Part shown: piece after piece, positions 49,196 through 59,250 of the stretch
How the letters are laid out: each line of letters starts with the position of its first letter
Position numbering within the stretch: the first letter of the stretch is position 1
Assembly (NCBI RefSeq): GCF_000337495.1
Contig: NZ_AOIS01000051.1
Coordinates: 74,198 to 138,197 of the forward strand
Length of the DNA stretch: 64,000 nucleotides
Source of the DNA: Haloterrigena salina JCM 13891
GTDB lineage: Archaea > Halobacteriota > Halobacteria > Halobacteriales > Natrialbaceae
Direction: 5' to 3'
The notes under the pieces: generated by a model
What the model was told of the DNA's origin: nothing
The model's database searches: none
What the model saw: only the letters and a program-made list of their open reading frames with translations
Translations under genes and position numbers: made by a program

Positions 49196-50530
49196 TCATT
49201 CGTCCGCCTCGGACGTGGGCTCGAGGTCCGCGTCGCCGACAACCGTTCGGTCGGGCAGGGTCGGCGTCGGCGCTCGCCCGAGCGTGAGCAGGCGCTCGGT
49301 GCGGGTGATCTCGTCCGCGCTCGGATCGGCCTTCTCGATCTGCTCGAACTCGACGGCCACGCCGTCGGACTCGGCGGCGATCCGAACGGCACACAGCTGA
49401 TAGGACGGGTAGAACACCGGCGGAAGCACCCCGGCGACGACGTTCCGGCGGTGGAGGCGCTTCAGCCACGTCCCGGTGTTGACGAGCACCCCGTCGCCGA
49501 CCTCCTTCAACAGCGGGCGGTGGGTGTGTCCGTAGCAGAAGACCGCCGTCTCCGGCCGCTCGGCGAACAGCTCGCGGGCGGCCGCCGCGTACGGCTCGTC
49601 GGGATCGACGGTGAGATCCGTCTCGAACACGCCGAACCGATCGACCGTTTTACCGACGTCGCGGAGGACGAAGTAGAGCGGAACGCCCGCGAGCACCAAC
49701 ACGCCCGCGATCGCCGCGTTGACGACGAGGAGAAAGTGAACCGCCTCCCCGACGAGACCCAGCCGGGCGAGCGCCGCGTCCACCGTCTCGACGGGCATCG
49801 TCCAGACGCCGGCCACGTCCAATCCGGCGAGCACCGCGAGCAGGACGCTGATGTTGAGCAACAGGAGGATCGGGATCGCGGCGTACCGCAGGAGGGGGTT
49901 CATCTCGCGGTAGAAGTACTTCGAGAGGAGCCAGCGGGGGACCCGCTCGGTCGGCGTCACCGCCTGTACGTCCTTCAACCAGTTGAACCGCCCCCGTTCG
50001 GACAGGCGGCCGGCCCTGCTCGTGACGTTGGTGTTGTAGTAGTATCCCATCGGCGTCTCGTACGGATTGCCGAAGTCCTCGAACCGATTGTTGGGATCGC
50101 GCTGGTGGCCGTGTTCGAAGTAGATCGTCCGTTCGCCGACCGGTCGGGTGATCGACTCGGCCCGGACGAGGTCGACGTTGTACGCGGCCAACCGCTCGGC
50201 GTACTCGTCGTAGGCCGCGAGTTCGTTGTCGTGGTTCCCCGGCAACAGCGTGATCGGGATCGATTCGCCCGTCTCGCGCAGCTGTTCGAACAGTTCGGGG
50301 TACCGTTCGGTCAGAACGTCGAACTTCGCTGGCCCGTCGACTTCGGTGAACTCCCACAGTCCGAACGCGTCGCCGTTGATGACGAGTTCCGCGTCCTCCT
50401 CGGTCGTCGCGAGCCGCTCGAGAAAGTCGAGCAACTCCTCGAGGAAGTCGACCTCGCCTAGCTGTTCGTCGCCGCCGATGTGGAGATCGCTGATCACGTA
50501 GTAGACCGGATCGTCGGCGTCGGCTGCCAT
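49196..50530 (-). CDS. membrane metallophosphoesterase
   Basis: 444-residue calcineurin-like phosphoesterase. Metal-binding motifs: SDLHIGG (residues about 14-20), INGDAFG, PGNHDNE and EHGHQRD in the first half, then FCYGHTHRPLLKEVGDGVLVNTGTW near residue 360. Between them (about 225-320) lie two hydrophobic segments (IPILLLLNISVLLAVLAGL and FLLVVNAAIAGVLVLAGVPLYFVL), so the protein is membrane-bound with the active site formed from sequence on both sides. Substrate unknown; lipid-linked or nucleotide phosphates are possible. Confidence 0.85.
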   Translation of the reverse strand: MAADADDPVYYVISDLHIGGDEQLGEVDFLEELLDFLERLATTEEDAELVINGDAFGLWEFTEVDGPAKFDVLTERYPELFEQLRETGESIPITLLPGNHDNELAAYDEYAERLAAYNVDLVRAESITRPVGERTIYFEHGHQRDPNNRFEDFGNPYETPMGYYYNTNVTSRAGRLSERGRFNWLKDVQAVTPTERVPRWLLSKYFYREMNPLLRYAAIPILLLLNISVLLAVLAGLDVAGVWTMPVETVDAALARLGLVGEAVHFLLVVNAAIAGVLVLAGVPLYFVLRDVGKTVDRFGVFETDLTVDPDEPYAAAARELFAERPETAVFCYGHTHRPLLKEVGDGVLVNTGTWLKRLHRRNVVAGVLPPVFYPSYQLCAVRIAAESDGVAVEFEQIEKADPSADEITRTERLLTLGRAPTPTLPDRTVVGDADLEPTSEADE

Positions 50531-50658
50531 GGCGTTTCATGTCCGACGCCGGAAGGGATAGTGTTGGTCCCCTTAGAGATGAGACGCGCCGCTTTCGGGG
50601 CGAGTCCGAACGCGACGAAACGGGGTCGAAACGGCCGGATCGGGACGAGCTGAATCGC

Positions 50659-51054
50659 TTACTGCAGTTCTTCCTCGAGGCGGTCGGCCAGCCAGATCGC
50701 CGGCGGCCGGTCCTCCTCCTCGACGAATCGGGTCACTTCCTCGCCGTCGTCTCCGTCCGCGCCAGCGGGCGCGCGCTCGACGACGACCGTCGGGATGTAC
50801 TCGACGCCGTACTCCTCGACGCCGGGACCCTGCTTGTCCTCGTCGACCGCGATCTCGTCGATGCGATCCTCGGGGACGCCCGCGGCGTCCAGTGCCGCGC
50901 CGAAGTCCGGCAGGAGTTTCCGGCAGTCCTTACACCAGTCGCCGCCCCAGACCTTGTACACCAGTTCGTCGTTGTGCGCTTCGAGCGTGTCGATCGCGTC
51001 CTCGTAGGAGGCCTCGTCCCACGCGGGGTTGGGCTCCATGGTCTCGAGACTCAT
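50659..51054 (-). CDS. thioredoxin-like protein with a CKDC motif
   Basis: 131 residues, thioredoxin fold. GGDWCKDCRKLLPDF (Cys41, Cys44) replaces the usual WCGPC, giving a CxxC redox pair with a charged spacer, and IPTVVVERAPAG carries the cis-Pro loop. The acidic tail is typical. It likely acts as a cytoplasmic thiol-disulfide oxidoreductase. Start at the ATG giving MSLETMEPNPAW; the upstream frame extension is spacer. Confidence 0.85.
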   Translation of the reverse strand: MSLETMEPNPAWDEASYEDAIDTLEAHNDELVYKVWGGDWCKDCRKLLPDFGAALDAAGVPEDRIDEIAVDEDKQGPGVEEYGVEYIPTVVVERAPAGADGDDGEEVTRFVEEEDRPPAIWLADRLEEELQ

Positions 51055-51141
51055 ACTCCCCGATAGCGCGTCCGGGGGCTTAACGACGGTGTTTCCGTCA
51101 CGGGAACGAATAGCCGGCACGTCCTGCCTGTGTCCAGCACC

Positions 51142-51151
51142 GGTTTACGTA
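51142..51151 (+). promoter_or_regulatory. TATA-like element of the cysteine synthase-like gene
   Basis: GGTTTACGTA, 22-31 bases before the ATG at 51173, fits a leaderless transcript. Confidence 0.45.
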
Positions 51152-51172
51152 TCGACTTCCTAGGGGTTGCCA

Positions 51173-52147
<975 letters not shown>

Positions 52148-52262
52148 CGGCCGGTCGCTCGTTCGCTCGAGTCGCCGTACGGACTCCCGATCACTCGAGA
52201 CGCGAAAATCGTTCTTTCACCTTGGCGAACGCCTTTTACCGAGCCCCGCCTCCCCTCGAGTA

Positions 52263-52931
52263 ATGACCGATCGGTCGCGACGAGCGATCCTCTGCGGGGC
52301 CGCCGGGCTGATCGCGCTCTCCGCCGGCTGTCTCGACGAGGCCAATGTCTCTGACGACGCCGACGGCACCGACGACGTCGACCCCGACGAGAGCGAGCCC
52401 GAACCGGCTGCGAGCGACGCGCCCAGCGAAGACGACGGCCTCGAGGCGTCCGACGCCGTTTCGTTCGACCACAACCAGCCTCGAGAAGCGGACGCGACGC
52501 TCCTTACCGGCGCCGATCGAGCCCGCGGATGGCTCGCGGACCGCGGACTCGACGGAGAGCGGTACTCCGCGTTCGTCGACGAGACGACCTTCGACGACTC
52601 GGTCCTGCTCGGCCTCGAGGCGACGGGGCGGTCCCTCGATTACGAGCTGGCACTCGAAACGGTGACCGTCGAGAACGACGGCGACCCGACGCTCGTCGTC
52701 GAAGCGGCGGTTCGCGGGGAGTCGGACGAAGAGTCGGGCCGTTTGAGCGGCCAGCAATTGATCGGCGTCGGACAGCTCGTCCGCGCGACGTTCGACGGCG
52801 AGCTCGCGACGGACGCGTCCGTGACGATCGTCGACGGCGACGGCGAGTCCATTCAGAAAACGCTCGCCGTCGATAGCGCGAGCGAATCGACCGAAGCGAG
52901 CGGGTTTGCTTCCGACGCCGACGACGCGTAG
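52263..52931 (+). CDS. Tat-exported lipoprotein
   Basis: 222 residues. A twin-arginine signal (DRSRRAILCG, Arg6-Arg7) with lipobox LSAGC (Cys23 lipidated) shows export and lipid anchoring at the cell surface. After an acidic spacer (about 25-65), an alpha/beta domain follows (ATLLTGADRARGWLADRGLDGERYSAFVDETTFDDSVLLGLEATGRSL), without recognisable catalytic residues. ATG 52263. Function unknown; a ligand-binding or surface role is plausible. Confidence 0.75.
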   Translation: MTDRSRRAILCGAAGLIALSAGCLDEANVSDDADGTDDVDPDESEPEPAASDAPSEDDGLEASDAVSFDHNQPREADATLLTGADRARGWLADRGLDGERYSAFVDETTFDDSVLLGLEATGRSLDYELALETVTVENDGDPTLVVEAAVRGESDEESGRLSGQQLIGVGQLVRATFDGELATDASVTIVDGDGESIQKTLAVDSASESTEASGFASDADDA

Positions 52932-52971
52932 CACACGCTTCCGATGCGTTCGGTTCTCGGCCGCGGCGTCG

Positions 52972-53556
52972 CTACGGCGAATGTTCCGCTTCCGTGAGGC
53001 GAACGACGAGCGTCTCGTCGACGTCCCGGAGGTCGTAGGTCGGGAGTTCGCCGCCGGTCCGGCGCACGTACAGCGGTTCGACGAGCCGCCAGTTCGTCGT
53101 CTCGGCGCGCGTCTCGTCCGCGTCCGCCGATTCGTCCGACTCGGCGTCGTTCGCCGTCGGTTCGGCGGCATCACCCTCGCTCTCGTCCGCAGATTCAGTT
53201 CCGGCGTCGGGATCCGGGCCGACTCGCTCGAGGCCGTAGATCTTGCAGAACTCGGCGGTGTCGGCGGGCTCGAGGTCGCCGTTGCGGAGTTCCGTCGCGA
53301 GCGCCCGCGAGAGCCACTCGTCCTCGCTGACGCTCGGCTCCTGGACGAGCGCCTCGTCGACGAACCGGGTGAGATACCAGTTCAGGTCGTTCAGCAGAGA
53401 GACGGCCGCGCCAACGCTGACCGTCCGCAGGGAGATCGAGTTCTCGAACGGGCGACGCAGATCGTACGTCGCGAGGGCCTCGCGGGAGGTCTCCCGGGAG
53501 AGGAGTTCGTACTGGAGGTTGCAGTCGGAATCCCCGATGAGACAGACGCGAGTCAC
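52972..53556 (-). CDS. DUF5804 family protein
   Basis: 194 residues, starting at GTG with MTRVCLIGDSDCNLQYELLSRETSREALATYDLRRPF, a pattern I recall for the haloarchaeal DUF5804 family. Mixed alpha/beta with an acidic low-complexity stretch (about residues 115-150). The C-terminal part (PLYVRRTGGELPTYDLRDVDETLVVRLTEAE) returns to beta structure. Not essential-looking; no enzyme motif visible. It lies 56 bases after thiI on the same strand. Confidence 0.75.
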   Translation of the reverse strand: MTRVCLIGDSDCNLQYELLSRETSREALATYDLRRPFENSISLRTVSVGAAVSLLNDLNWYLTRFVDEALVQEPSVSEDEWLSRALATELRNGDLEPADTAEFCKIYGLERVGPDPDAGTESADESEGDAAEPTANDAESDESADADETRAETTNWRLVEPLYVRRTGGELPTYDLRDVDETLVVRLTEAEHSP

Positions 53557-53612
53557 TACATTGTGATCGGTCCGTGGCCGTAATGTGGGTTTCGCTCCGG
53601 GCGCTCGAGCGG

Positions 53613-54791
53613 TCAGGGCGCGACCAGGTCCGCGTTCTTCGCCGCCTCCTCGGCCCGCTCGAGGAGGTCGTCTGGCTCGTGTGCGAGCAGCGGCTCGAGG
53701 CGGGCGTTGGTCTCGACGCGGTCGGGCGTGACGCGGTTGCAGCCGGCGTCGATCGTCGAGTCGGTAAACGTGCCGATCTCGCGGGCCTGGGCGACGATGT
53801 CCTGTTTGTCACGGGTGAGCAGCGGGCGGTGGATCGGGAGGTCGGCGGCGCGGCTGGTGACGCCGAGGTTCTGGAGGGTCTGGCTGGACTTCTGGCCGAC
53901 GGCCTCGCCGGTGACGATCCCGTGGGCGTCGACGCGCTCGGCCAGCGTCTCGGCGGCCCGGTAGAAAAAGCGGCGCAGGGAGAGCATCCGCCCCTTGTCC
54001 ATCTCTCGGACCAGCAGATCGACGGCCTCGCCGCCGGGGATCCGGTAGACGTCCATGTCGAAATTAGGCGCGTACGCCGAGAGGAGCCGAACAGTTTCCA
54101 TCGCGCGGGCCTCGTGGTCGATCCCGCCATAGTCGCCGAGGTCGACGTAGGCCGGCACGATCGGGCTCCCCCGTTTCATGATCTCGTAGGCCGCGACCGG
54201 CGAGTCGATCCCGCCGCTGACCAGCGCGACCGCGGGCTCCTGGGAGCCGAGCGGTAGCCCGCCCGGTCCGGGGAGTTTCTCGAGGTAGACGTAGGTGCAC
54301 TTATCGCGGACTTCGACGCCGAAGGTGACATCGGGATCGTCGAGGTCGACTTCGGGCTCGAACTCGTCCTCGACGGCGGCCCAGACGGCGTCGCCGCCCT
54401 CGCGGGCCAGATCCTCGCTGCTGTAGGGGACGTCCTTGTTCGCCCGGCGGGCGTCGACTGCGAACGCGCCGCCGTCGTAACACTCGCGGGCGGCCTCGGT
54501 CAGCGCCTCGAGGATTCGTTCCTTCTCGGTGCTGACGGTCAGGGCGGGGCTGGCCGAGACGACGCCGAAGGCGTCGGTCGCCGCGTCGGTTGCCTCCGCG
54601 ACGGCGTCCTCGGTCGTGTGGATCAGCGGTCGGTTCCACTTGCGCTCGACGTCGCCGGGGATCGAGCGGTCCTCGAGGAGGGCTTCGAGGTTCTCACAGA
54701 GGACGTCCACCATGTACCGCTTGACGGTGTTGCTCTTGGTGTTGAGATCCCCGTGACGAACGAGGACGGTATCGGCTCCAGGGGGGGACAT
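53613..54791 (-). CDS. thiI: tRNA 4-thiouridine synthase ThiI
   Basis: 392-residue ThiI, which adenylates and thiolates tRNA U8. The N-terminal ferredoxin-like and THUMP part (about 1-165) is followed by the PP-loop SGGIDSPVAA at residues 192-201. VTGEAVGQKSSQTLQNL (motif after the PP-loop) is present. There is no C-terminal rhodanese domain, as usual in archaea, so sulfur must come from another carrier. The start overlaps a G-run at 54782-54787. Co-directional with the DUF5804 gene. Confidence 0.94.
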   Translation of the reverse strand: MSPPGADTVLVRHGDLNTKSNTVKRYMVDVLCENLEALLEDRSIPGDVERKWNRPLIHTTEDAVAEATDAATDAFGVVSASPALTVSTEKERILEALTEAARECYDGGAFAVDARRANKDVPYSSEDLAREGGDAVWAAVEDEFEPEVDLDDPDVTFGVEVRDKCTYVYLEKLPGPGGLPLGSQEPAVALVSGGIDSPVAAYEIMKRGSPIVPAYVDLGDYGGIDHEARAMETVRLLSAYAPNFDMDVYRIPGGEAVDLLVREMDKGRMLSLRRFFYRAAETLAERVDAHGIVTGEAVGQKSSQTLQNLGVTSRAADLPIHRPLLTRDKQDIVAQAREIGTFTDSTIDAGCNRVTPDRVETNARLEPLLAHEPDDLLERAEEAAKNADLVAP

Positions 54792-54870
54792 GAACGTGGA
54801 TAGCGGGTCGCCCCTATAAGGGGGTTACGAGGCGCGGACTCGGGGGCGGAACGCGGGGGACGAGCCAAGT

Positions 54871-56112
54871 TCAACTCACCGACTCGCCGACGGTCGGACT
54901 CACGTGCCCGGTGTGGACGTAGATCCCGGCGACGAGGACGGCCCCCGCGAGCATCGGGATGACGGCGCTGGCGGCGTAGAGGCCGTCGAACCCGAATCCG
55001 AGGTCCTGTATCAGCGGCAAGGAGACGAGCGGCCCGAGCGCGCCGCCGACGTCGCCGAAGACGTTGTTCGTCCCCATCGCGCGGCCGACCCGCTCCTCGG
55101 GCGTGAGGTCGGCCAGCAGTGCCGTCAGCGGGCCGCCGACCCCGCCCTGTCCGGCGCCGATCAGGACGCAGGCCAGCACCAGCACTTCGAACCTCGAGCC
55201 GAACGCGAGGACGGCGAAGCCGACACAAGAGGTGACGAGGAAGCCGAGCATGACGGGGACGCGCGCGCCGACCGAGTCGGAGAGCGCGCCGCCGCCGAGG
55301 GTGAACACCGACCCCGACAGCACGGTGACGGCCATCAGCATCCCCGAGGAGCCCTGCGCGTCGAGCCCGAAGATGGAGATGGCGCGCGCGTCGATCAGGA
55401 GCACCAGCGTCGAGAAGAGGACGCCGATGTACGCGAAGTAGAGCCCGAAGTTGACGAGGCCGATCGTCAGCGCCGGGAGGCTCCGCTCGACGTCCCAGGG
55501 TTTGACCGCGCGCTGCTCGCCCTCGACGTGGGTCTCGGGGACGATCAGGTAGGCGATGACGCTCGCGAGGCCGGCGAAGGAGGCCGCGAGGACGAACGCC
55601 GTGACGTTGCCCCAGAGGTCGCTGACGACGCCGCCCATCACGAGTCCGGCGGGGAAGCCGAATGTGATGCCCGCGCGGACGATCCCCATGCTGGTTCCCC
55701 TCGAGTCGGCCTCGCTGACGTCCGCCGTGATCGTGTAGGCGGTCGCGAAGACGAGCGCGCTGCCGATCCCCCAGCAGACGCGGGCGAGCATGAACCAGCC
55801 CTCCGGGAACGACGAGACGATGGCGACGACGTAGCCGAACGTCGCCAGCCCCTCGATCGCCAGCCCCGCGACGAACGGCGTCCGGGTACCGACGCGGTCG
55901 ATGAGCACGCCCGCCGGCGCGTTGGCCACGAGCCGCGTGATCCGGTTGGCGCTCAGGATCAGGCCGACCAGAAACGGCGAGATTCCCAACACCGCGCCCA
56001 AGTTCGGCAGGATCGGAAAGACCACGCCGCCGCCGAAGCCGACGAAGAAGGTACTGGCGACGACGGCGAAGACGACGCGGTTCGAACCGGCGGCGGTGGA
56101 GGGTAATTTCAC
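54871..56112 (-). CDS. MFS transporter
   Basis: 413-residue major facilitator superfamily membrane protein with 12 predicted helices. FVGFGGGVVFPILPNLG opens it, RVGTRTPFVAGLAIEG is the cytoplasmic loop 2-3 motif, and GAGQGGVGGPLTALLADLTPEERVGRAMGTNNVFGDVGGALGPL lies in the second half. The start appears to be GTG. Efflux or sugar/drug transport is possible; no neighbour indicates the substrate. Confidence 0.9.
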   Translation of the reverse strand: MKLPSTAAGSNRVVFAVVASTFFVGFGGGVVFPILPNLGAVLGISPFLVGLILSANRITRLVANAPAGVLIDRVGTRTPFVAGLAIEGLATFGYVVAIVSSFPEGWFMLARVCWGIGSALVFATAYTITADVSEADSRGTSMGIVRAGITFGFPAGLVMGGVVSDLWGNVTAFVLAASFAGLASVIAYLIVPETHVEGEQRAVKPWDVERSLPALTIGLVNFGLYFAYIGVLFSTLVLLIDARAISIFGLDAQGSSGMLMAVTVLSGSVFTLGGGALSDSVGARVPVMLGFLVTSCVGFAVLAFGSRFEVLVLACVLIGAGQGGVGGPLTALLADLTPEERVGRAMGTNNVFGDVGGALGPLVSLPLIQDLGFGFDGLYAASAVIPMLAGAVLVAGIYVHTGHVSPTVGESVS

Positions 56113-56256
56113 TGGCGATCGCTCTCGAGTCGTTCGTTCGGAAGACGCTACGTAAACCGCACAGCGTTGGGTCTGAAGGGTCTGTCGGAACCGGCGATGG
56201 GGGCCGACTCACGGGCTCGTCGCTCGGTTCGAGAAGGGGTACTGGTACTCGACCGC

Positions 56257-57462
56257 TCAGAACGTCGAGAGTTCGCCGTCGATCACGCGGCGCGTGATCT
56301 CGGTGACGTCGGCGAGTTCCTCGTCGACGATCGCCTCGACGTCGTCCTCAACGTCGCCGACCGCGACGCCCTCTTCGGTGACCAGTTCGACGTCGGCGAC
56401 GTGGGGCCGGTCGATCGGGCGGCCGATCTGGGAGAGCAGGCGCACGCGCAGGTCGCGGATCTCGTCGACATCGTCGACGACCGACTCGGCGATCTCCGTC
56501 GAGAGCAGGTTGTAGATCTTCCCGATGTGGTTGACGGGGTTCTTGCCGCTGGTCGCCTCCATCGACATCGATCGGTTGGGCGTGATCAGGCCGTTGGCGC
56601 GGTTGCCCCGACCGACGGAGCCGTCGTCGCCCTGCTCGGCGGAGGTGCCCGTCACGGTGAGGTAGATCGAACCCTCGTCGTAGTCGTCGGCGTTGTTGAC
56701 GTGGACGGCGACCTCGCGGTCGGTGTACTCGCCGGCGATCTCCTCGACGTACGCCTGGACCTCGTCGACGGCGTCGCTGTAGGCGTCCATGTCCGGGACG
56801 TACTCGTCGACCATCGCCGCTGCGACGGTGACATCGATCCGGTCGCCCTCGCGTTTGCCCATGATCTTCACGTCGGGACCCAGGTACGGGTTTTCGTCGG
56901 CGAACTCCCCGTTGAGTCGCCGCTCGGCCTCGAGGACGATCCGCTCGGTTTCGGTCAGCGGCGCGTGGCCGACGCCGTAGCTCGTGTCGTTTGCCATCGG
57001 CACTGAGACCTCGTCCTCCCCGAAGACCTCCTGGAGGTCGCCGCTGCCCTCGCCGAGTTTGACGTCGACGACGATGTCCTCGCCGACCTCGAGTTGCGGG
57101 ATCGTCTCCGAGAGGTAGTCGCGCGCGGCCCGCAGCGCGACCGTCTCGGCGGGGATGGTCTCGCCGTCGTAGTGTTTGGTCGCGCGGCCGACGATCAGGA
57201 GATAGATGGGGTCGACGACCTCGCCGCCACCGAACGCGGGGGCAGCCTCGCCGGCGACCAGTTGCGTCTCGTCGGTGTTGAAGTGCAGTACTTCGCCCAC
57301 GCGGTCGATGTACTCGCGGGCCAGCGCGCCGGCGACGGCCTCAGCGACCCCGTCGCAGATCGAGTCGGGATGGCCGATCCCCTTTCGCTCGACGACTTCG
57401 ACTTCCTGGTCTTCCACTGCCTGGCGGTCGATAGACTCGACCCGAATGTTCCGCTCGCTCAT
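56257..57462 (-). CDS. methionine adenosyltransferase (archaeal type)
   Basis: 401-residue archaeal MAT (unrelated in sequence to bacterial MetK), producing S-adenosylmethionine from methionine and ATP. Landmarks: [40 protein letters not shown] (the opening), [23 protein letters not shown]-type [16 protein letters not shown], and [42 protein letters not shown], which is strongly conserved. Full length. TATA-like TTCTATAACT lies 24-33 bases upstream, as in leaderless genes. Confidence 0.96.
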   Translation of the reverse strand: MSERNIRVESIDRQAVEDQEVEVVERKGIGHPDSICDGVAEAVAGALAREYIDRVGEVLHFNTDETQLVAGEAAPAFGGGEVVDPIYLLIVGRATKHYDGETIPAETVALRAARDYLSETIPQLEVGEDIVVDVKLGEGSGDLQEVFGEDEVSVPMANDTSYGVGHAPLTETERIVLEAERRLNGEFADENPYLGPDVKIMGKREGDRIDVTVAAAMVDEYVPDMDAYSDAVDEVQAYVEEIAGEYTDREVAVHVNNADDYDEGSIYLTVTGTSAEQGDDGSVGRGNRANGLITPNRSMSMEATSGKNPVNHIGKIYNLLSTEIAESVVDDVDEIRDLRVRLLSQIGRPIDRPHVADVELVTEEGVAVGDVEDDVEAIVDEELADVTEITRRVIDGELSTF

Positions 57463-57485
57463 TACCGGGGATTGGCGGAGCGCCG

Positions 57486-57495
57486 TTCTATAACT
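57486..57495 (-). promoter_or_regulatory. TATA box of the methionine adenosyltransferase gene
   Basis: AGTTATAGAA on the minus strand, 24-33 bases before the ATG at 57462. Confidence 0.55.
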
Positions 57496-57569
57496 TGCGG
57501 ATATGATTTTCCAGCCTGCTCATAACTGTCAGGTGTTATCGTGCGTCCAGCCGTCACAAACGGCTCGAC

Positions 57570-58109
57570 TCAGGACTCGAGCAACAGTCCCAGATACGAG
57601 GTCCTGAGCTGGTCGTCCGGATCGAGGTCGAGTCGCTCGAGGACATCGTAGGCGCCCTCGCGAGCCGACTCGAGCTCGTCCTCCGTCGCGACCTCGGTCT
57701 CGACCTCGACGTACTCGCCGACGTCGTCGACCGCGTCGAGGGTGACGGTGTACCCGTCGAGCCCGTAGCGCTCGCGTTCCTTGCGGACCGTCGCGGCCGC
57801 CTCGAAGCCGAGGCTCGTCAGGACGGCGTCCATCGTCTCGCCGTCGTCGACGCCGGTCTCGAACTCCTCGCGGCTCTTTGACTCGTCGTCCAGCAGCGGC
57901 CCCTTGTAGGTGATCCGGCTCTCGTCGCCGTCGTCGGACGACTCCCGCCGGATGCGCAGCGCCTCGTCGGTCTCGGGGAACGACCGATGGGGCGCGTCGT
58001 AGTACGTATCCGCCTGCACGACGGTCCGCTTTCGGGTCGCGCCGAGATCCTCGAGGCGGTCCCGGACGGCCTCGAGCTCCGCGGGAACCTTCACTTCGAC
58101 CTCGTACAT
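57570..58109 (-). CDS. CYTH-domain class IV adenylate cyclase-like protein
   Basis: 179-residue CYTH/triphosphate tunnel protein, related to CyaB and thiamine triphosphatases. The N-terminal EVEVK (residues 3-7) is the family ExExK motif, and further charged strands follow (EALRIRRESS, RITYKGPLL, REEFETGV, VRKERERY, YVEVETEV). The tunnel binds triphosphates with Mg; whether it makes cAMP, hydrolyses a triphosphate or does something else is unknown for archaea. Start at the ATG giving MYEVEVKV. Confidence 0.88.
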   Translation of the reverse strand: MYEVEVKVPAELEAVRDRLEDLGATRKRTVVQADTYYDAPHRSFPETDEALRIRRESSDDGDESRITYKGPLLDDESKSREEFETGVDDGETMDAVLTSLGFEAAATVRKERERYGLDGYTVTLDAVDDVGEYVEVETEVATEDELESAREGAYDVLERLDLDPDDQLRTSYLGLLLES

Positions 58110-58173
58110 GGGTGAGCGCACGCGGACCGGCCGTAAGTATCGGTCGTTCTCCTCCTCGCGCCAAAGCGTCGCC

Positions 58174-58180
58174 CTTAAAT
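58174..58180 (+). promoter_or_regulatory. TATA-like element of the FKBP gene
   Basis: CTTAAAT, 24-30 bases before the ATG at 58204; leaderless arrangement. Confidence 0.5.
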
Positions 58181-58203
58181 GCGGACGGCGGGACGTACAA
58201 CGT

Positions 58204-59163
58204 ATGACCGAGGATCAGGAGGCCGAGCTCGAGGAGCAGGCCGATGACGTCGAAGCAGAAGCAACAGACGAAGGCGCCGACGAGGCCGAGGGGCTTCAGG
58301 AGGGCGACTTCGTCGAGCTAGAGTATACCGCGTACACCGCCGACGGCGACCAGCTGGTCGACACGACCGATCCCGAGGTCGCCGAGGAAGAGGGTGTCGA
58401 CGACCAGGGTCAGGAGTTCAAGCCGCGGACGATCGTCCTCGGCGAGGGCCACATCTTCGGCGCCGTCGAAGACGATATCATCGGCTCCGAGCCCGGTGAC
58501 GAGGGGACCGTGACCGTGTCCGCCGAGGAGGCCTTTGGCGAGTACGACCCCGACGACGTCCAGACCGTCAGCGCCGAGAAGATCGACGAGGACGACCGTT
58601 ACCCCGGTGCCAACGTGCAGATCGACGGCCAGCAGGGCTACATCAGCACGATCATCGGCGGCCGCGCCCGCGTCGACTTCAACCATCCGCTGGCCGGCGA
58701 GGACGTCGAGTACGAGTACGAGATTCTCGGCGAGGTCGACGACCGCGAGAAGCAGGCCGCCGGCCTGTTCGAGATGTTCCTCGGGATGGAGCCCGAGCTC
58801 TGGATCGAGACGGACGAGGTCGAGGAAGAGGTCCCCGTCGAGCCCGACGAGGACGACGAGGACGCCGAACCCGAGTTCGAAACCGAAACCGTCGAGAAGG
58901 AGACGCTCTACCTCGAGGCCACGCCCCAGATGACGATGAACCAGCAGTGGATGATGGGCAAACAGCAGATCGGTCAGCAGATCATCGACCAGATCGGCGT
59001 CGACCGCGTCATCGTCCAGGAAGTCATCGACGGCATGGGCGGTATGGGCGGCATGATGGGCGGTATGGGCGGCATGGGCGGCGGCGACATCGAGGAGGCC
59101 CTCGAGGACGCCGACGTCGACGCCGACGAGATCGTCGAAGAGCTCGAAGGCGCCGAGGAGTAA
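58204..59163 (+). CDS. FKBP-type peptidyl-prolyl cis-trans isomerase with GGM-rich region
   Basis: 319-residue SlyD-like FKBP isomerase and probable chaperone. The FKBP fold begins after an acidic N terminus: VELEYTAYTADGDQLVDTT, FKPRTIVLGEGHIFGAVEDDIIG and EEAFGEYDPDDVQ, followed by the IF (insert-in-flap) chaperone domain (YPGANVQIDGQQGYISTIIGGRARVDFNHPLAGEDVEYEYEIL). A C-terminal extension of about 130 residues is unusual; it includes MTMNQQWMMGKQQIGQQIIDQIG and a run of GGM repeats (about 277-296), like those ending thermosome and GroEL subunits. Leaderless promoter. Confidence 0.92.
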   Translation: MTEDQEAELEEQADDVEAEATDEGADEAEGLQEGDFVELEYTAYTADGDQLVDTTDPEVAEEEGVDDQGQEFKPRTIVLGEGHIFGAVEDDIIGSEPGDEGTVTVSAEEAFGEYDPDDVQTVSAEKIDEDDRYPGANVQIDGQQGYISTIIGGRARVDFNHPLAGEDVEYEYEILGEVDDREKQAAGLFEMFLGMEPELWIETDEVEEEVPVEPDEDDEDAEPEFETETVEKETLYLEATPQMTMNQQWMMGKQQIGQQIIDQIGVDRVIVQEVIDGMGGMGGMMGGMGGMGGGDIEEALEDADVDADEIVEELEGAEE

Positions 59164-59250
59164 GTCGCACCGTTCCACTTCCCGAATACGGACCGCGAAC
59201 ACGCGCGGATCGACTTTTTCGGCCGATGGACTGTAGCCTCGAGCGGCTGC

